A DNA stretch of 64,000 bases from Pagrus major (lineage: Eukaryota; Chordata; Actinopteri; Spariformes; Sparidae), in assembly GCF_040436345.1 (NCBI RefSeq), contig NC_133218.1, forward strand, positions 28,664,710 to 28,728,709, given 5' to 3'. A model generated the notes under the pieces. The model was not told the origin of the DNA, searched no databases, and was given only the letters and a program-made list of their open reading frames with translations. The position numbers were made by a program, and so were the translations under genes. Each line of letters begins with the position of its first letter. Positions within the stretch are counted from its first letter, which is position 1. Shown in pieces: positions 1 through 11,269 of this stretch.

Positions 1-144
1 AGAAACTAATGTGTTTTCTGAAACGTTAATATTTAAAGAAGGAACTTTCTCCATCCATCAGTCAAACGCTGTTACTCTGGATAAGATGTTATATTGTAGG
101 AATAGCAGCCTGACCTCCAACCAGTCATATGCTGTAAAGGAACA

Positions 145-680
145 TCACTACGTACATTTACTCTATTGCTGTACTTAAGTGGATTTTGAGGTACTTGTAC
201 TTCCATTTTCCATGTTTTGGTGGCAAATATTGTACTTTTTCTCCACTTCATTTATTTGGTAACTTTATTTACTAGTCACTTTGTAGGTTGCTGTAACAGA
301 ACTGAAGTAAAACCTTTTTAAATTAATTTATTTTATCGGCAATTGGATAAAAACAAACAAAACACTGATTCTGATTATCAGAAAAATGCTGAATATCAGA
401 TCTGATCATCCGACAGGCTGATAATTGTTCGACCCGTTATACAGTGGCTATTTTAGAGTGGTTATTATATTGGATTCTCTTTATTGATGCATTAATGTGT
501 AATAATACATCATATGTTTTTTTTTAAATTACATTTTGCATTGTTAATCTGGAGGGGACGAGTAGCTGAAGTTATTAAATAAATGTAGTGGAGCAAAAAA
601 AGTTGAAATACTCAAAGAACAGTTACCTCAAAATTTTACTTAAGTAAATGTAGTTTATTACTTTGCACCTCTAAAGTACT
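145..680. repeat. Teleost-type interspersed repeat with inverted ends
   Basis: The left arm (about 155-310) carries the words acatttact, gtacttaag and ttttgaggtacttgtac. The right arm (about 585-676), read on the minus strand, repeats the same order (acatttacttaagta, attttgaggtaactg). The two ends are therefore inverted copies around an unrelated AT-rich middle. I recognise this as a dispersed repeat common in fish genomes but cannot name the family. It lies about 1 kb upstream of smyd2. The rest of 1-1230 shows no gene. Confidence 0.5.
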
Positions 681-1227
681 TTACATATGGCTCTTCCTGA
701 AGTTTTTCCTCACTCGAATTGAGGGTCTAAGGACAGAGAATGTCGTTCACTGTACAAATTGTAAAGCCCACTGAGGCAATGTGACTGTGATTTTGGGCTA
801 TATGAATAAAATTAACATGATTTGATAAATAAAACACACAACATGTAAAATTAGGACAAGAGATAGCAGGCTCAAATATTAAGGAATCAAAGGAGTGAGT
901 AAAGTAGGACACATACAATGCAGACAATTAATACAAAACAATGTTAAGCAGCCCGGGTAGTTTAAACATGACAACGTGTGCAAAACATTACAACATGTAG
1001 CATTCAAAATCAATTTTAAATGCATCAGTTAGAAAATTGTAAGCACATTTTCAGATTTTGCGCCCCTTAAGCGGAGACACATGCAGGTAAAACCAGTCCA
1101 GAAGGGACACGATCAGGCAGAGCACACAAGCATGCAGTGATTATGTATGTTGGCACGTCTGGTCGCTTTTTGTATTGGGGCAGACCGCTATAGTGTAGAG
1201 CTGATAGACTGGTCGACTGGTGGATTG

Positions 1228-1420
1228 TAAGAAAATTAATAGTTTCAGTCACTTTCAAGCAAAAATGTCAAACATTTGCTGCTTTTCTTTATCAAAGATG
1301 ATAGTTAATGAATCTTTACATTTTAGACTGTTTATTTATTTGTTTGTTTTGACATTATGCAGTGGAATAATCAATAATAGAAATCATAACTGGTTGCAGC
1401 CCCAGTGCAGTCAGAGCCTG
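1228..1420 (+). repeat. AT-rich interspersed repeat ending in 'ggttgcagcccc'
   Basis: The stretch contains gaaaattaat, tttcagtcac, aatgtcaaacatttgctgc, ataatcaataatag and ends ggttgcagcccc. These words, in this order, are typical of a dispersed fish repeat with subterminal AATCGATTAAT-like motifs. A second, shorter copy with the same order of words lies at 29180-29320. An open frame from 1220 that continues into smyd2 exon 1 runs through this repeat and is not coding. Confidence 0.5.
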
Positions 1421-1439
1421 CATGCATTGATTACTGTAT

Positions 1440-1615
1440 TGGATTGGACCGTGTCGTCGCTTGTCCAGCAGGGGGCGCTGAGAGCCACAGCGCGCACACA
1501 CGGGAGCGCAGAAGAAGAAGCGGGCAGCAGCTCAGACAAGCTGATTAGAGCAGTCAGCAGAAACAGGTGGTGGTCAGCACTATCTGCCCGGAGAGACCGT
1601 AAACAGAAGAAAACC
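1440..1615 (+). promoter_or_regulatory. smyd2: CpG-rich smyd2 promoter / 5' leader
   Basis: CpG density rises sharply at about 1450 and stays high through exon 1 (1616-1788), which is typical of a housekeeping CpG promoter. No TATA box is evident. The start codon at 1616 has an A at -3 (aaccATGa). The transcription start cannot be placed from sequence alone. Confidence 0.5.
1465..1480 (+). promoter_or_regulatory. Consensus CTCF-type binding site
   Basis: CCAGCAGGGGGCGCTG matches the vertebrate CTCF core CCASYAGRKGGCRS at every position. It sits about 135 bp upstream of the smyd2 start codon in CpG-rich sequence, between the repeat at 1228-1420 and exon 1. Binding is inferred from the motif only. 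Confidence 0.6.
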
Positions 1616-4600
1616 ATGAAGAACGAAGGTATAGAGGGCACGGAGAGGTTCCTGAGCCCGGACAAAGGCCGAGGCCTGCGGGCGGTGAGGCACTTCGCGG
1701 TGGGGGAGCTGGTCTTCGCCTGCCCTGCCTACTCCTACGTGTTGACAGTGAATGAGAGAGGAGCGCACTGTGAGCACTGCTTCACCAGGTAACATCTCAC
1801 CTCTCCGAAACAACTGGGAAACACACTTCTGTCACAGTGAGCCTCAGGCTTTCTTTCAGCCTAGCTTAATTAAAGCAGCGGCAGCAGAGAGAGTGATGTG
1901 TCCAGTCCAGCGCTGGCTAACCTCAGTACTTAGCTAGGTTAGCATGTGGACCTCTGGACACCTACCGAGCTGGTGCAGACTGAAATGGGTCAGTGCGGTG
2001 AGGCAGCTCACCTGACTGACACTGCAGCATTTGTTTGGAGCACTGCAGAGTCCGGAGAGTCTGAAAAAGATGTCAGTACTCACGTACAACGAGCTTAATG
2101 TAGTCGAAATGAGCCTATTAATATGCTAGTACACTGTCTTAAACAGGCTACTCACATGTGCAGGTTGTATACTCAATTGAAGGAACACTTCACTGATTTT
2201 TAGCCTTTTGTTTATGTACACTCTGTTGCTTTTATGCACCTGAAAGCCAAGCAGTAGAAAGACAGCAGCTAGCCTTCATGATGTCAAGAGTCTGCCTCTA
2301 TTTCAAGTTACGAGTTTTGCTCATTCATGGTAAGAACATAATGATAACCTGAATTTGATCCATTTGTGTGTAGGATACAACGTCCATAGAGTATTGACAT
2401 GTGTAGGTGTGTGTAGGCACAATGTGTTCAAAACATACAGAAAGGTTAACCTGGTGCTTTTAAGGTTTTGCCCTCTAGCTTGCCTACTTTTTGAGGCATT
2501 TTAGAGTAAAATTAGCTCCCTCTCACACACTCACCCACTCACTTTTATACATGCACATGCGTCCTACCCGGGCTGCCATTCAGGTTTGTAGAGCAGTAAA
2601 AGGTTAGGGTGCTAAATATAGTTGTCCATGTGTCCCAAGAGAGGAGAGGAGATGAGAAGGCCAGGGGTGCATGTGTGAACTGAGGGGGGTGGACGTCTTT
2701 GTGACTCCTGTAACAGTGATGTTTAATCCGTTGTGGTTTACAAAATGACCCTTTGTTTTATTAAGATGCTCTGTAAATGTTTGTAGAACTGGTGAGGAAT
2801 TTAATTGGAGCTTCTTATTATAATGTATATCAAGCCATCATGCACAAAAGTTTTGGTTTTTGGAAAATAACTATGTTAGTAAAAGTTTTAATTTAATCTC
2901 ATATCAACCAACTGGAAAGTGTCCAGAAGAGACGTCTCCACAGAAATAACTGTGGTATTTTGTGTAGATGACCCCAATCCACTTCTCACAGCTGTGGTGG
3001 AGTAACGTGTTGTGTCTTCATGTCATTACAGGAGAGAAGATCTTTTTAAATGCGGCAAGTGTAAACAAGCCTACTACTGCAATGTCGACTGTCAGGTAAG
3101 AGGGCTCGCTGCTCCTTTTTTTCTTGTGAGTATGTGTGCCAGGTCCACAAATAACTAAAGGAACAGACTGAGTACATGTTACTGCTACAGTAAACAGCTT
3201 TTTCCCTAGGTTTGTGGAAGACATTTGTGTACGTATTTGTCAGGGCGTTTGGAGGCCCAAATGCAATTTCACATAATTTTTGACCATTGACATATCTAGT
3301 GAAAAAACCCAGAGCAGATAATAAAATAAACAACAGCCCAAAAGCTTAAAGATAAACTTACTAAAGAAGTCAGCTGGAGGCCAACTAGAACAGAGATCAT
3401 GTTTTTCATTAATATAGTCTGTGCATCCATACACTTCGTGCCCACTGTGTTCATTTAATTCTCTCTCCCTGTTACCCTCAACTTCTTGCTTTTTGTGTTT
3501 GAAGCTTTTGTTTCATTTATTGTCCTGCTGTAATAACGGAGGGTTGCTTACTGTCGTTATTTCTGTCTTTTTGTGTTTGTGTGTTTATGCAGAGAGGTGA
3601 TTGGCCCATGCATAAGCTGGAGTGTGTAGCTATGGTTGCCTATGGGGAAAACTGGTGTCCGTCTGAGACTGTCAGACTGGTCGCTAGACTAATCATAAAA
3701 CAGGTAAAGTAAAAAGAAGCAGGGGTGGAAATGTTTCTCAGTCTTTTTTTTAATTGGGAGCAACATGTATGTCTATGTAGCAAAGGTTTAACACAAAGAG
3801 AGAAGACGGATTCAATACTGTGTCCTTGAGATGCTTAAAAATTTAAGAAAGCAGATTTTAAACTTTTAATCTAAGAGTAGTAATGCTTATGACACTGAAA
3901 ACAAAACTAAATCAAAGACTAAAGAGAAAAACAACTGGAAATGCGCATTGAAAGTTATGTAATGTTATTGTTGTTGTTGTTTTATTTAAAGATTTTTCTT
4001 TGGTCCTTTAGCCTTTATTTTGATAGGACAGCTAGGGGAGTCAGACAGGAAAGGGGGAGAGAGAGAGGGGAAGACATGCCGAAACTTGGGCTCTAATGTT
4101 ATTGTAATGTTACTAGTTATACCTGTGAGGTTCATGTAATTATAAATGCAATGAAAACTCAAAATGACCAGCCTGAATTTGAAAGCTGATGGCTGAAAGG
4201 AGCGATGTGAAATTCTTTAGAACCTTTAAACAAACTTTAAAGAAGATAAAAGTCAAATAAAATAAGTGGCTGCTTGATAATAAGTTAATCTTATGAGCGT
4301 AACCATATTTTATGCAAGTCGAACAGCGATGTAATGACTTCACTCATCTCAGTGTCATTTGAATACCTTTGCGTGAATATCATAGTTGTCATGGGTGTCA
4401 TGTCTTTTGCTATTCACTTGTTGCACTTCAGAAAGGTCACATGTTCAAATTGGCCCTTTGACCCAGTTAATAAAAACAATTAATCAACACAAAGTAACAT
4501 AAGCTTGTTGTGTTGTAATGATTCCTCAGTTTAAATTAAAGTATTGTGCTGCCATCATCCAGGCATGCTTACCTGCTGTTGTTTAATTATAGTGTATTAA

Positions 4601-7600
4601 TTACTTCTTCATTGGTCTTAAATTCAGTTATTTTGTATTTCATTTGGTGTGATTTGCTGTCTTGACTTAACTAATCTCATGTGTTTCACTTTTCAGAGAG
4701 TCACAACAGAGCGAGACCCTTCAGAAAGGCTGCTGCTGCTCAAAGAGTTTGAAGCCCGTAAGTGTGTCTGTGTGTGTATGAATACATGAGCGTGCATGTT
4801 TAGTTACATTTGCGCGCACTTTTAGTTACATGGTGCAGTGTGTGTGTGTGCGCGATCTTTCTGTGTCTCTGCAGTTGTAGCAGTGTGTCTATTAATATCC
4901 TCTGCTGTAGCCTCCAGTCCTCGTTCTGTCTCTTTCATTCACTCCGATTCTGCAGAGCTCTGGGGACTCAAATCCCAAGCTTCTGGGTGCTGTAATTTCA
5001 TGTTTCCCCTTCTTTAAAAATCACTGCCACTGTGCCCTTGAGCAAGGTACTCAACCCTCTTCTCTGGGAGACTGCGATTGTACTGCGAAGCTTTTAGATG
5101 ATATATTTGATCCATATATATTATGCCAGCCCATAACTACAGTAAAGAATTGTAGAAAGGAAACTTAAGCACACAGTCAGATTCATAACATTATTATTGT
5201 GTTTTCTGTTTTGTTTCTATGGTGCCTTTTTAAACAAAGGCTCAACCAACTGTGGTATTCAGATTATATAAAATATAAGCCCTGAAAATACATGTTAGGC
5301 TGCTCCCAATAATCCTAATCATACACTGTAAATTGATAAAATTGTATTTGTCAAACACGCACAAAAACAAGACTGTTGCCCATCTAAGTGCCCACAAACT
5401 GTTTTCTCTGCTGTGTTTGGTATTATCATTTAGTGTGAGCTATTGTTTCAGGCTCAGATGTGTCATCAGAGGATTGTCACAGAATTAACCTTCACACCTG
5501 TCTCTCATGCTCACAAAGCAAATCAGTGACCAGCTGCTGCCTGCTGCCACCAGACTGCGAGTGCGTGTGACTGACAATGACACATGGCCTATAGCAACAG
5601 CATATCCCACATTTTACGAACACTGAGTGGTTGTACTAAGGAGCCGCATGATAAATTATGATGATAGTGGTGACAAAACATATGTAGATATAATTTTGGA
5701 GTAAGCTTCATATTTTGTCCCTTTTACGTTTATCACCTACCTTTTGAGTTATCCCATTTCAGGGTCCCCATGGGTCCTTGAAATCCTGTGTTTGAATTTC
5801 GGGGGTACTAGGCCTTGAAATTTTTTTGATAATAGACATTTGGCCATTAACAGTGCTTGAAATTTATATTATGCTAGAATAGAGATTGAAGCTCTTGATA
5901 TTTCACTACTGTAACAGCAGCACGGTTGAGAAGCATCTCTCTCTCTTTATTTGTTGTCTGTGAGCTTCTGTAAAGTCTGCTAGTTTTCATTATATAAATG
6001 TCTCAGTGTTGTAACATCTTTCAACATTGATCATGGTCAAGCTATGCTGTGTTGGGTCCTTGAATTTTAGCACATGGAAAGTCGTTGATACTCCTAGAAT
6101 TGGATATTTATGAAGGTGGTGGAACTCATTAGCAATTGACCAATGGTAAACGTGAGAAGCATTATCTGTCGGATTTAAGGGTTGTTAGTAATACCTGTGA
6201 TGTCTACACGCATCCACAGACACACTATTTAACGATTTAAAATCCAGAGTTGGGAGCCTTCGATTTTGTGCTCAAGAAAATGAGCTTATAACTCACAAAA
6301 TTGTGAGTTTGTCCCTTCATGGTGATCTAATTCAAGATCTTGACTTTCTTTACATGTCCTTTTTTTCTACGTGTTCTTCTCTTTCTTTGTCATCTCCTCT
6401 GTCTCCAGATTTAGATAAGATGGACAGTGAGAAGGACGAGATGAACCAGACAGACATTGCAGCCCTGCACCACTTCTACTCCAGACACATCAGTGACCTC
6501 CCCGACGATCAGGCTCTCACTGAGCTCTTTGCACAGGTAAAACAAACTGGACAACACCAGGTTTTTTAAGGAGTACAGGTTCTCTGTAGAACAATGGTCA
6601 CCAGAAACCCACATCCTGTTCCAACAAGGATCCAGGATCTTGGGTGTGTTTTGTTACTGTCGTGTGATTGGTCAGGAGAGCATCAGAGGTTTTGGCTGAC
6701 AAAACAGACAGGTGTTTACCTCTCTTGCTATGTGAAAGGACATGCCAGGTTGCAACATACACATAGACCCACAGTGTGCAAATATATGTGCACAGTATTC
6801 ATGTGCACACTGCTCGTACTCATGCGTACGGTTACACATATTTGTAATCTGTCTGCCCTTACATTATCCCCAGCTGTCCCTGCAGTTGTTGGCAGATACA
6901 CATTTAAGCACATGTGGAGGTGAAACTAGGATCTGTGTCACACACACGCTTGTCCAGTCTGTTTAATTCTGCAGTGTTTAGCTCTTTTAATTTGATCTGT
7001 CTGTCAGAGCTGCTGTCTACTTTCTCTCCATGCTACACCATCAGCCTCTTCTTATCTCACAGCTTCATTCAGTCACCTACTACTGGATTTCCTCCTCTGT
7101 GGAGGGGATGTTACAGCATAAGTGAATAAAGGGTGATGCAAGTTGTATCATCATGTTACTCACCCAGCTTTCTTTCTTGCCCCATCCCTCCTTCTCTTTC
7201 CGGCCTTTATTCTGTCTTCAGGTTAACTGTAATGGTTTTACCATAGAGGATGAGGAGCTCTCCCATCTGGGATCAGCTGTTTTTCCAGAGTAAGTATACA
7301 GTTCATCCATTCATCAGTGTATTGAACTACTGATATTTGGGCTGTATTTGACATTGTAAAATCTCCTTCTCTTGCAATTTTTGATTGTGTGAGAGAGAAA
7401 TACCACAAAAGTTATTAAATTAAAACTGTCTGTGTGATCACTCCATTGCACATACATAAAACGAGAGCTGTGTAATTCATCTCCTTCTTCCTTAGGCCAT
7501 GAACTTATCAACCACCTCTTGTATATGACATCTACATCTGATTTGTTTAATTGTTTCAGTCCTTCTTTTTTTATAGTCAGCGTAGCATATACATAAACCA

Positions 7601-10600
7601 TCATGTAGTCCGACCATCGTAAAGCTGCTAAATGTGGTGATTTTATTACGATTCCGTGATTTCACAAGTCTTTCTTAAGCTATTGTGCTTCTCCTCCTTC
7701 CTCTCTTCGCTACAGTGTAGCGCTGATGAATCACAGCTGTAGCCCGAATGTCATAGTGACCTACAAAGGCACAGTGGCTGAGGTCCGAGCTGTTCAAGAG
7801 ATAAACCCTGGAGACGAGGTAAGTAAACGCTGTAACAAAGATGCTTCTCAGTGACAGCCAGTTTGAGACCACATACATCAGGAAGAAATACAGATTCTTA
7901 TACATTCTTAATTTTGATTCTTGCAAAAGGACCATGACATGAATTTTTCTTTCTGTCTTTCACCTCTCGCTCTGCACTGTAGATCTTCAACAGTTACATC
8001 GACCTGCTCTATCCGACAGAGGACAGGAAAGAGAGGTTGTTAGATTCCTACTTCTTCACATGCCAGTGTACTGAGTGCACCTCCAAGTCCAAGGTACCTT
8101 TCACTTGTCTTTCTCAGGCTCTTACACCTTTTATAAAGTTTTTAATCACTGATATATACAATGTAAATGTGGCAGAAACATTTTTGCCTCCATTGATGTG
8201 AGAAATGTATTGGTGTCTCATGTGCCTTCCTTTGTTTGAGATTTGAACTTACACTCTCACACAAACTGAGTAGCTGTGTCCAGATTCCATACTACATACG
8301 CAAATATACTGTGTATACTACAGCTGTAGAAACCAGACACTTTCAATTCAGCCCCAGATGAGGAAAGAAAATAAAACCTGGGTGTTTTGGAGGATGTCGA
8401 GAATCAAAATACACTTTATATTCAAAACAATTTCATTATCATACATTCACCTTTCTTCGTAGTATATGTTGTTTTGGCAGAACGTGAGAGAAGATCTGTG
8501 ACACCGTGTGTCTACTATCATTTTGACTTTGGAAAACTACTGATACTTTTGCATTTGGTAACTTAGACAATGTGAAACCAACATGTTTTCTGAAAATAGG
8601 AACTGTTTATGTGTTCTGAGATCTTCGTGGAGCTACTAAAAGTAGTTTTAATCAGCAGTCATAGCTCCCGTTATGAGACAATAAATCAACTTCATGCTCA
8701 TACATCATATTTAGTTCCCTATTCAAACAGATGTATTGCAGAACTGTTTATGTTGTCACTATTCCAGTGTTAACACACTGCATGTGGTCAGAATGAGTGT
8801 GTTCAGTAGTATGAAGTCGGAACACAGCTGTCTCTGCTGTACCGTACTTTTACATAACCTTTAGAGTATCTTCTGTATGATATGTTACTGCACAGATCGT
8901 AACTATCTGTTTCCTGCTCTTTGTGATTTCTTTTCCTCCCCTTCCAGGATAAAGAAAAAATGGAGATCAGGAAGCTGAGTTCTCCACCAGAGCCAGAGGA
9001 AATCCGATCTATGGTCCTTTATGCCAAAAATGTAATCGAGGAATTCAGGAGAGCCAAGCACTACAAGAATATCCTCTTCCTCCGCTCATAACTGTATTTC
9101 CTTTTCACATTCTTGTTTCCATTTTCTCTGATTCCCTTCCTCCTCTGTCTCTATCAAGAACAACCTTTTACTTCCCGACCTCCTCTTCTTTTAGCATATT
9201 GTTTGTGTCATTATTCCTTGACTCTATGGCACCCCCCAGTGAGCTGCTGGAGATGTGTGAGCTCAGCCAAGAGAAGATGGGAGCGATATTTGCAGACACC
9301 AACGTCTACATGCTGCACATGATGTATCAGGCCATGGGCGTCTGTCTCTACATGCAGGACTGGGATGGAGCTATGAGCTACGGAGAGAAGATCGTTCAGC
9401 CGTACAGGTAAAGTGATCTGTAAGGGATCTGGTGCAGGTACAATAGATGTTGTAAGATAAGTCAATCAGTTGTACAGCAGCATTCTTGCCAGTCACCCCA
9501 TCAGTAAGAATTTGATCTCACTTCTTCAGACCTTTTGTCTCATCAAGTTTGCAGAGGTCTGGAGAAATCTAAGGGTGGAGACAATGGGCTTCTTTACACT
9601 TGAACCATTAAAATCACTCTGGATGAGCCTGTATGCACTAGAACTACAACCTAAGCAGATTTTTGGAGGCAGTGCTTTGATGAATGGTCCCGTTTACCTT
9701 CAACGTTCCAGATGAACTTTCAGGATTCAATCTTTCCAGGCTTCAAGCTCTGCGCTTGTGGCTGAACCACAGTGGTTTGGACCAATCAGCGTCCTATGAG
9801 GAACTACTGGCAGCTACGGATTTTGGTTGAAGAAAAAGAAAACAATATGCCTGAGAGGACGGATTAGGATGATGGGCAGCGAGGATTATTATCGCAGTGA
9901 AAACGAGAAACTGCCTGCTCAAACTGTGGTTCAGCAAGAAGTCACAGCTACAAATACTGACCAGCTTGTGTGTCTATATTATAGAAACTGTAGTCTATTA
10001 TTGTGCCCGCTCCATACACAGATGTGAGAAGACTGGGTTCAGAGAGCTGCTGCAGATGACATCAGCGGAGAGAGGGAGAAAGGAGAGTGTCTGCTCCCCG
10101 ACCCGTTTGCGACTCAACCAGATATTTAGCCAGTGTAGCGACATGCTGGCGAGCTGTCCCCGAGCTCCTGGATCATGTCTTTGAACAGTTCACACGTACC
10201 GATCGTCATTCATGGTGCGCAGATCAGCCTCTGATCTTGGGCTTTTTGTCGGCAACTCAAGATCAGGGCTTAAATCCAGTAGAGTGAACTTGGCATTAGA
10301 GGTTGGTGTAGCTGCTGCTGTACCATCAGTGATATCAGAAGTGGGAGCACTCTCCTACTGTTTGATTGGTTGAAGTTAGCCGGTGATAGACAGCGATAAC
10401 CAGATGGTTCGGCCAATAACCTGCTAAGTTTTTAGTTTTTTTTTTAAAGTGCCTGCCCTTTTCCGGACCGTTTCTAAGAACTGGTTCTGTTTCACAAGCC
10501 ATCTGGCTCGTCTGGTTACAGTTCCTCGCTTCACCCCAGTTATGTAATGAGATTTGCTGCAGACCTCTATGAGGTTTAATTCTCTTTAATAATTTTTTTA

Positions 10601-11269
10601 AGCTGCACTTTGCAGCTCAGAATTAGGTTATTCATGTTTTACTGACTACATACACTTAAATACAGCATAACCTATTTTCTCATGAATTGTTCTTAGTCCT
10701 ACCTACAATATACACACTACAACATGTTATATTTATACATGACACGCTAAACTCATTTTCCCTCTGTGGTACACAGCACTCAGCCACATCTGGTATATCT
10801 TTTATCTTTTACTGCTGTACTCTCCCAGCTTGATATGTTCTAAATGTTTGTAGCACTACAACAAAACTAGATGTAACATTAATTATAGATTATATCTTGT
10901 TTCCTCTGGTATTCACTGTTAAGCTTGATGCATAAATTATATTCTCTCTACAGTGTTCACTACCCAGCCTACTCTCTAAATGTGGCGTCTATGTATCTGA
11001 AACTGGGACGTCTGTATTTGGGGCTGGAGAAGAAGACACAAGGAGTCAGAGCTCTGAAGAAGGTACATTTACAGATATCTGGTCAGCTGGTGTATTTAAA
11101 AAGGCAAAGTGAAGATGGATACATATGTAAATTTGCAGTTTGTTTTTTGAAATGATTGTAAATTCAGTTTTTTTTCTGTCTACAGGCAGTTGCCATCATG
11201 GAGGTGGCTCATGGGAAAGATCACCATTATGTAGCTGAAGTCAAACGAGAAATCGAGGAGCAGAAGTAA
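1616..11269 (+). CDS. smyd2: SMYD2 lysine methyltransferase (SET and MYND domains)
   Basis: Exons: 1616-1788, 3032-3095, 3593-3703, 4697-4757, 6409-6536, 7222-7289, 7716-7818, 7983-8093, 8948-9068, 9233-9407, 10954-11062, 11186-11269. Together they give 435 aa, against 433 in human. Family role: mono-methylates lysines on proteins such as p53, HSP90 and histone H3, using S-adenosylmethionine. Visible features: the GRGL cofactor loop near residues 18-21; a complete MYND zinc finger with ligands C52, C55, C65, C68, C74, C78, H86 and C90; the SET signature NHSC at 207-210; Y241 in NSYIDLLYP; post-SET cysteines 263, 265 and 268 (FTCQCTEC); and a helical TPR-like C-terminal lobe ending in EIEEQK. 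The start was chosen by alignment to family N-termini, its Kozak context and the CpG-rich first exon. Eleven introns; all are GT-AG except intron 9, which is AT-AC. Teleosts can carry smyd2a and smyd2b; I cannot tell which this is. Confidence 0.97.
3960..4100. repeat. Interspersed repeat fragment in smyd2 intron 3
   Basis: The run cctttattttgataggacag, then gtcagacaggaaagggggag and a purine-rich GA stretch ending gaagacatgcc, resembles a SINE-like repeat common in fish genes. It is preceded by a short (TTG)n run at about 3966-3980. The family assignment is from memory and uncertain. Confidence 0.4.
5020..5100. repeat. SINE-like fragment in smyd2 intron 4
   Basis: The words cactgtgcccttgagcaagg and tactcaacc are the conserved tail of several fish SINE families. 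No promoter boxes are evident, so this looks like a truncated copy. The rest of intron 4 (4758-6408) holds no recognisable gene; a region at 5760-6110 with repeated 'ccttgaa' words may be another old repeat. Confidence 0.4.
9069..9232 (+). other. smyd2: U12-type AT-AC intron (smyd2 intron 9)
   Basis: Exon 9 ends after AAG A. The intron begins ATATCCTC, one base off the U12 donor ATATCCTT. It contains TTCCTTGAC at 9214-9222, which matches the U12 branch-site consensus TTCCTTRAC. It ends AC, with the branch A (9221) 11 nt before the splice. Joining A|CC gives KHYKTPSELLEMCELSQ, which matches the family without a gap. Length is 164 nt. A GT-AG alternative does not restore this protein sequence. 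Confidence 0.93.
9500..10450. repeat. Probable repeat-derived segment in smyd2 intron 10
   Basis: This 950-bp stretch of the 1.5-kb intron 10 is richer in G and C than its surroundings. It contains words such as 'accaatcagcgtcctatgag' and 'gaactactggcagctacgg' that I associate with dispersed fish elements. Several short open frames cross it, but none resembles a known protein. Boundaries are not visible. Confidence 0.3.

Noticed and set aside
1220..1615. Open frame continuing upstream of the smyd2 ATG in the same frame
   Set aside because: It runs through a dispersed repeat, has no similarity to SMYD2, and the ATG at 1616 aligns with family N-termini and has good context.
9238..9240. Possible AG acceptor (ccccccag) for smyd2 exon 10
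   Set aside because: It has no matching GT donor in phase at exon 9 and breaks the conserved TPSELLE sequence; the AT-AC reading restores it exactly.
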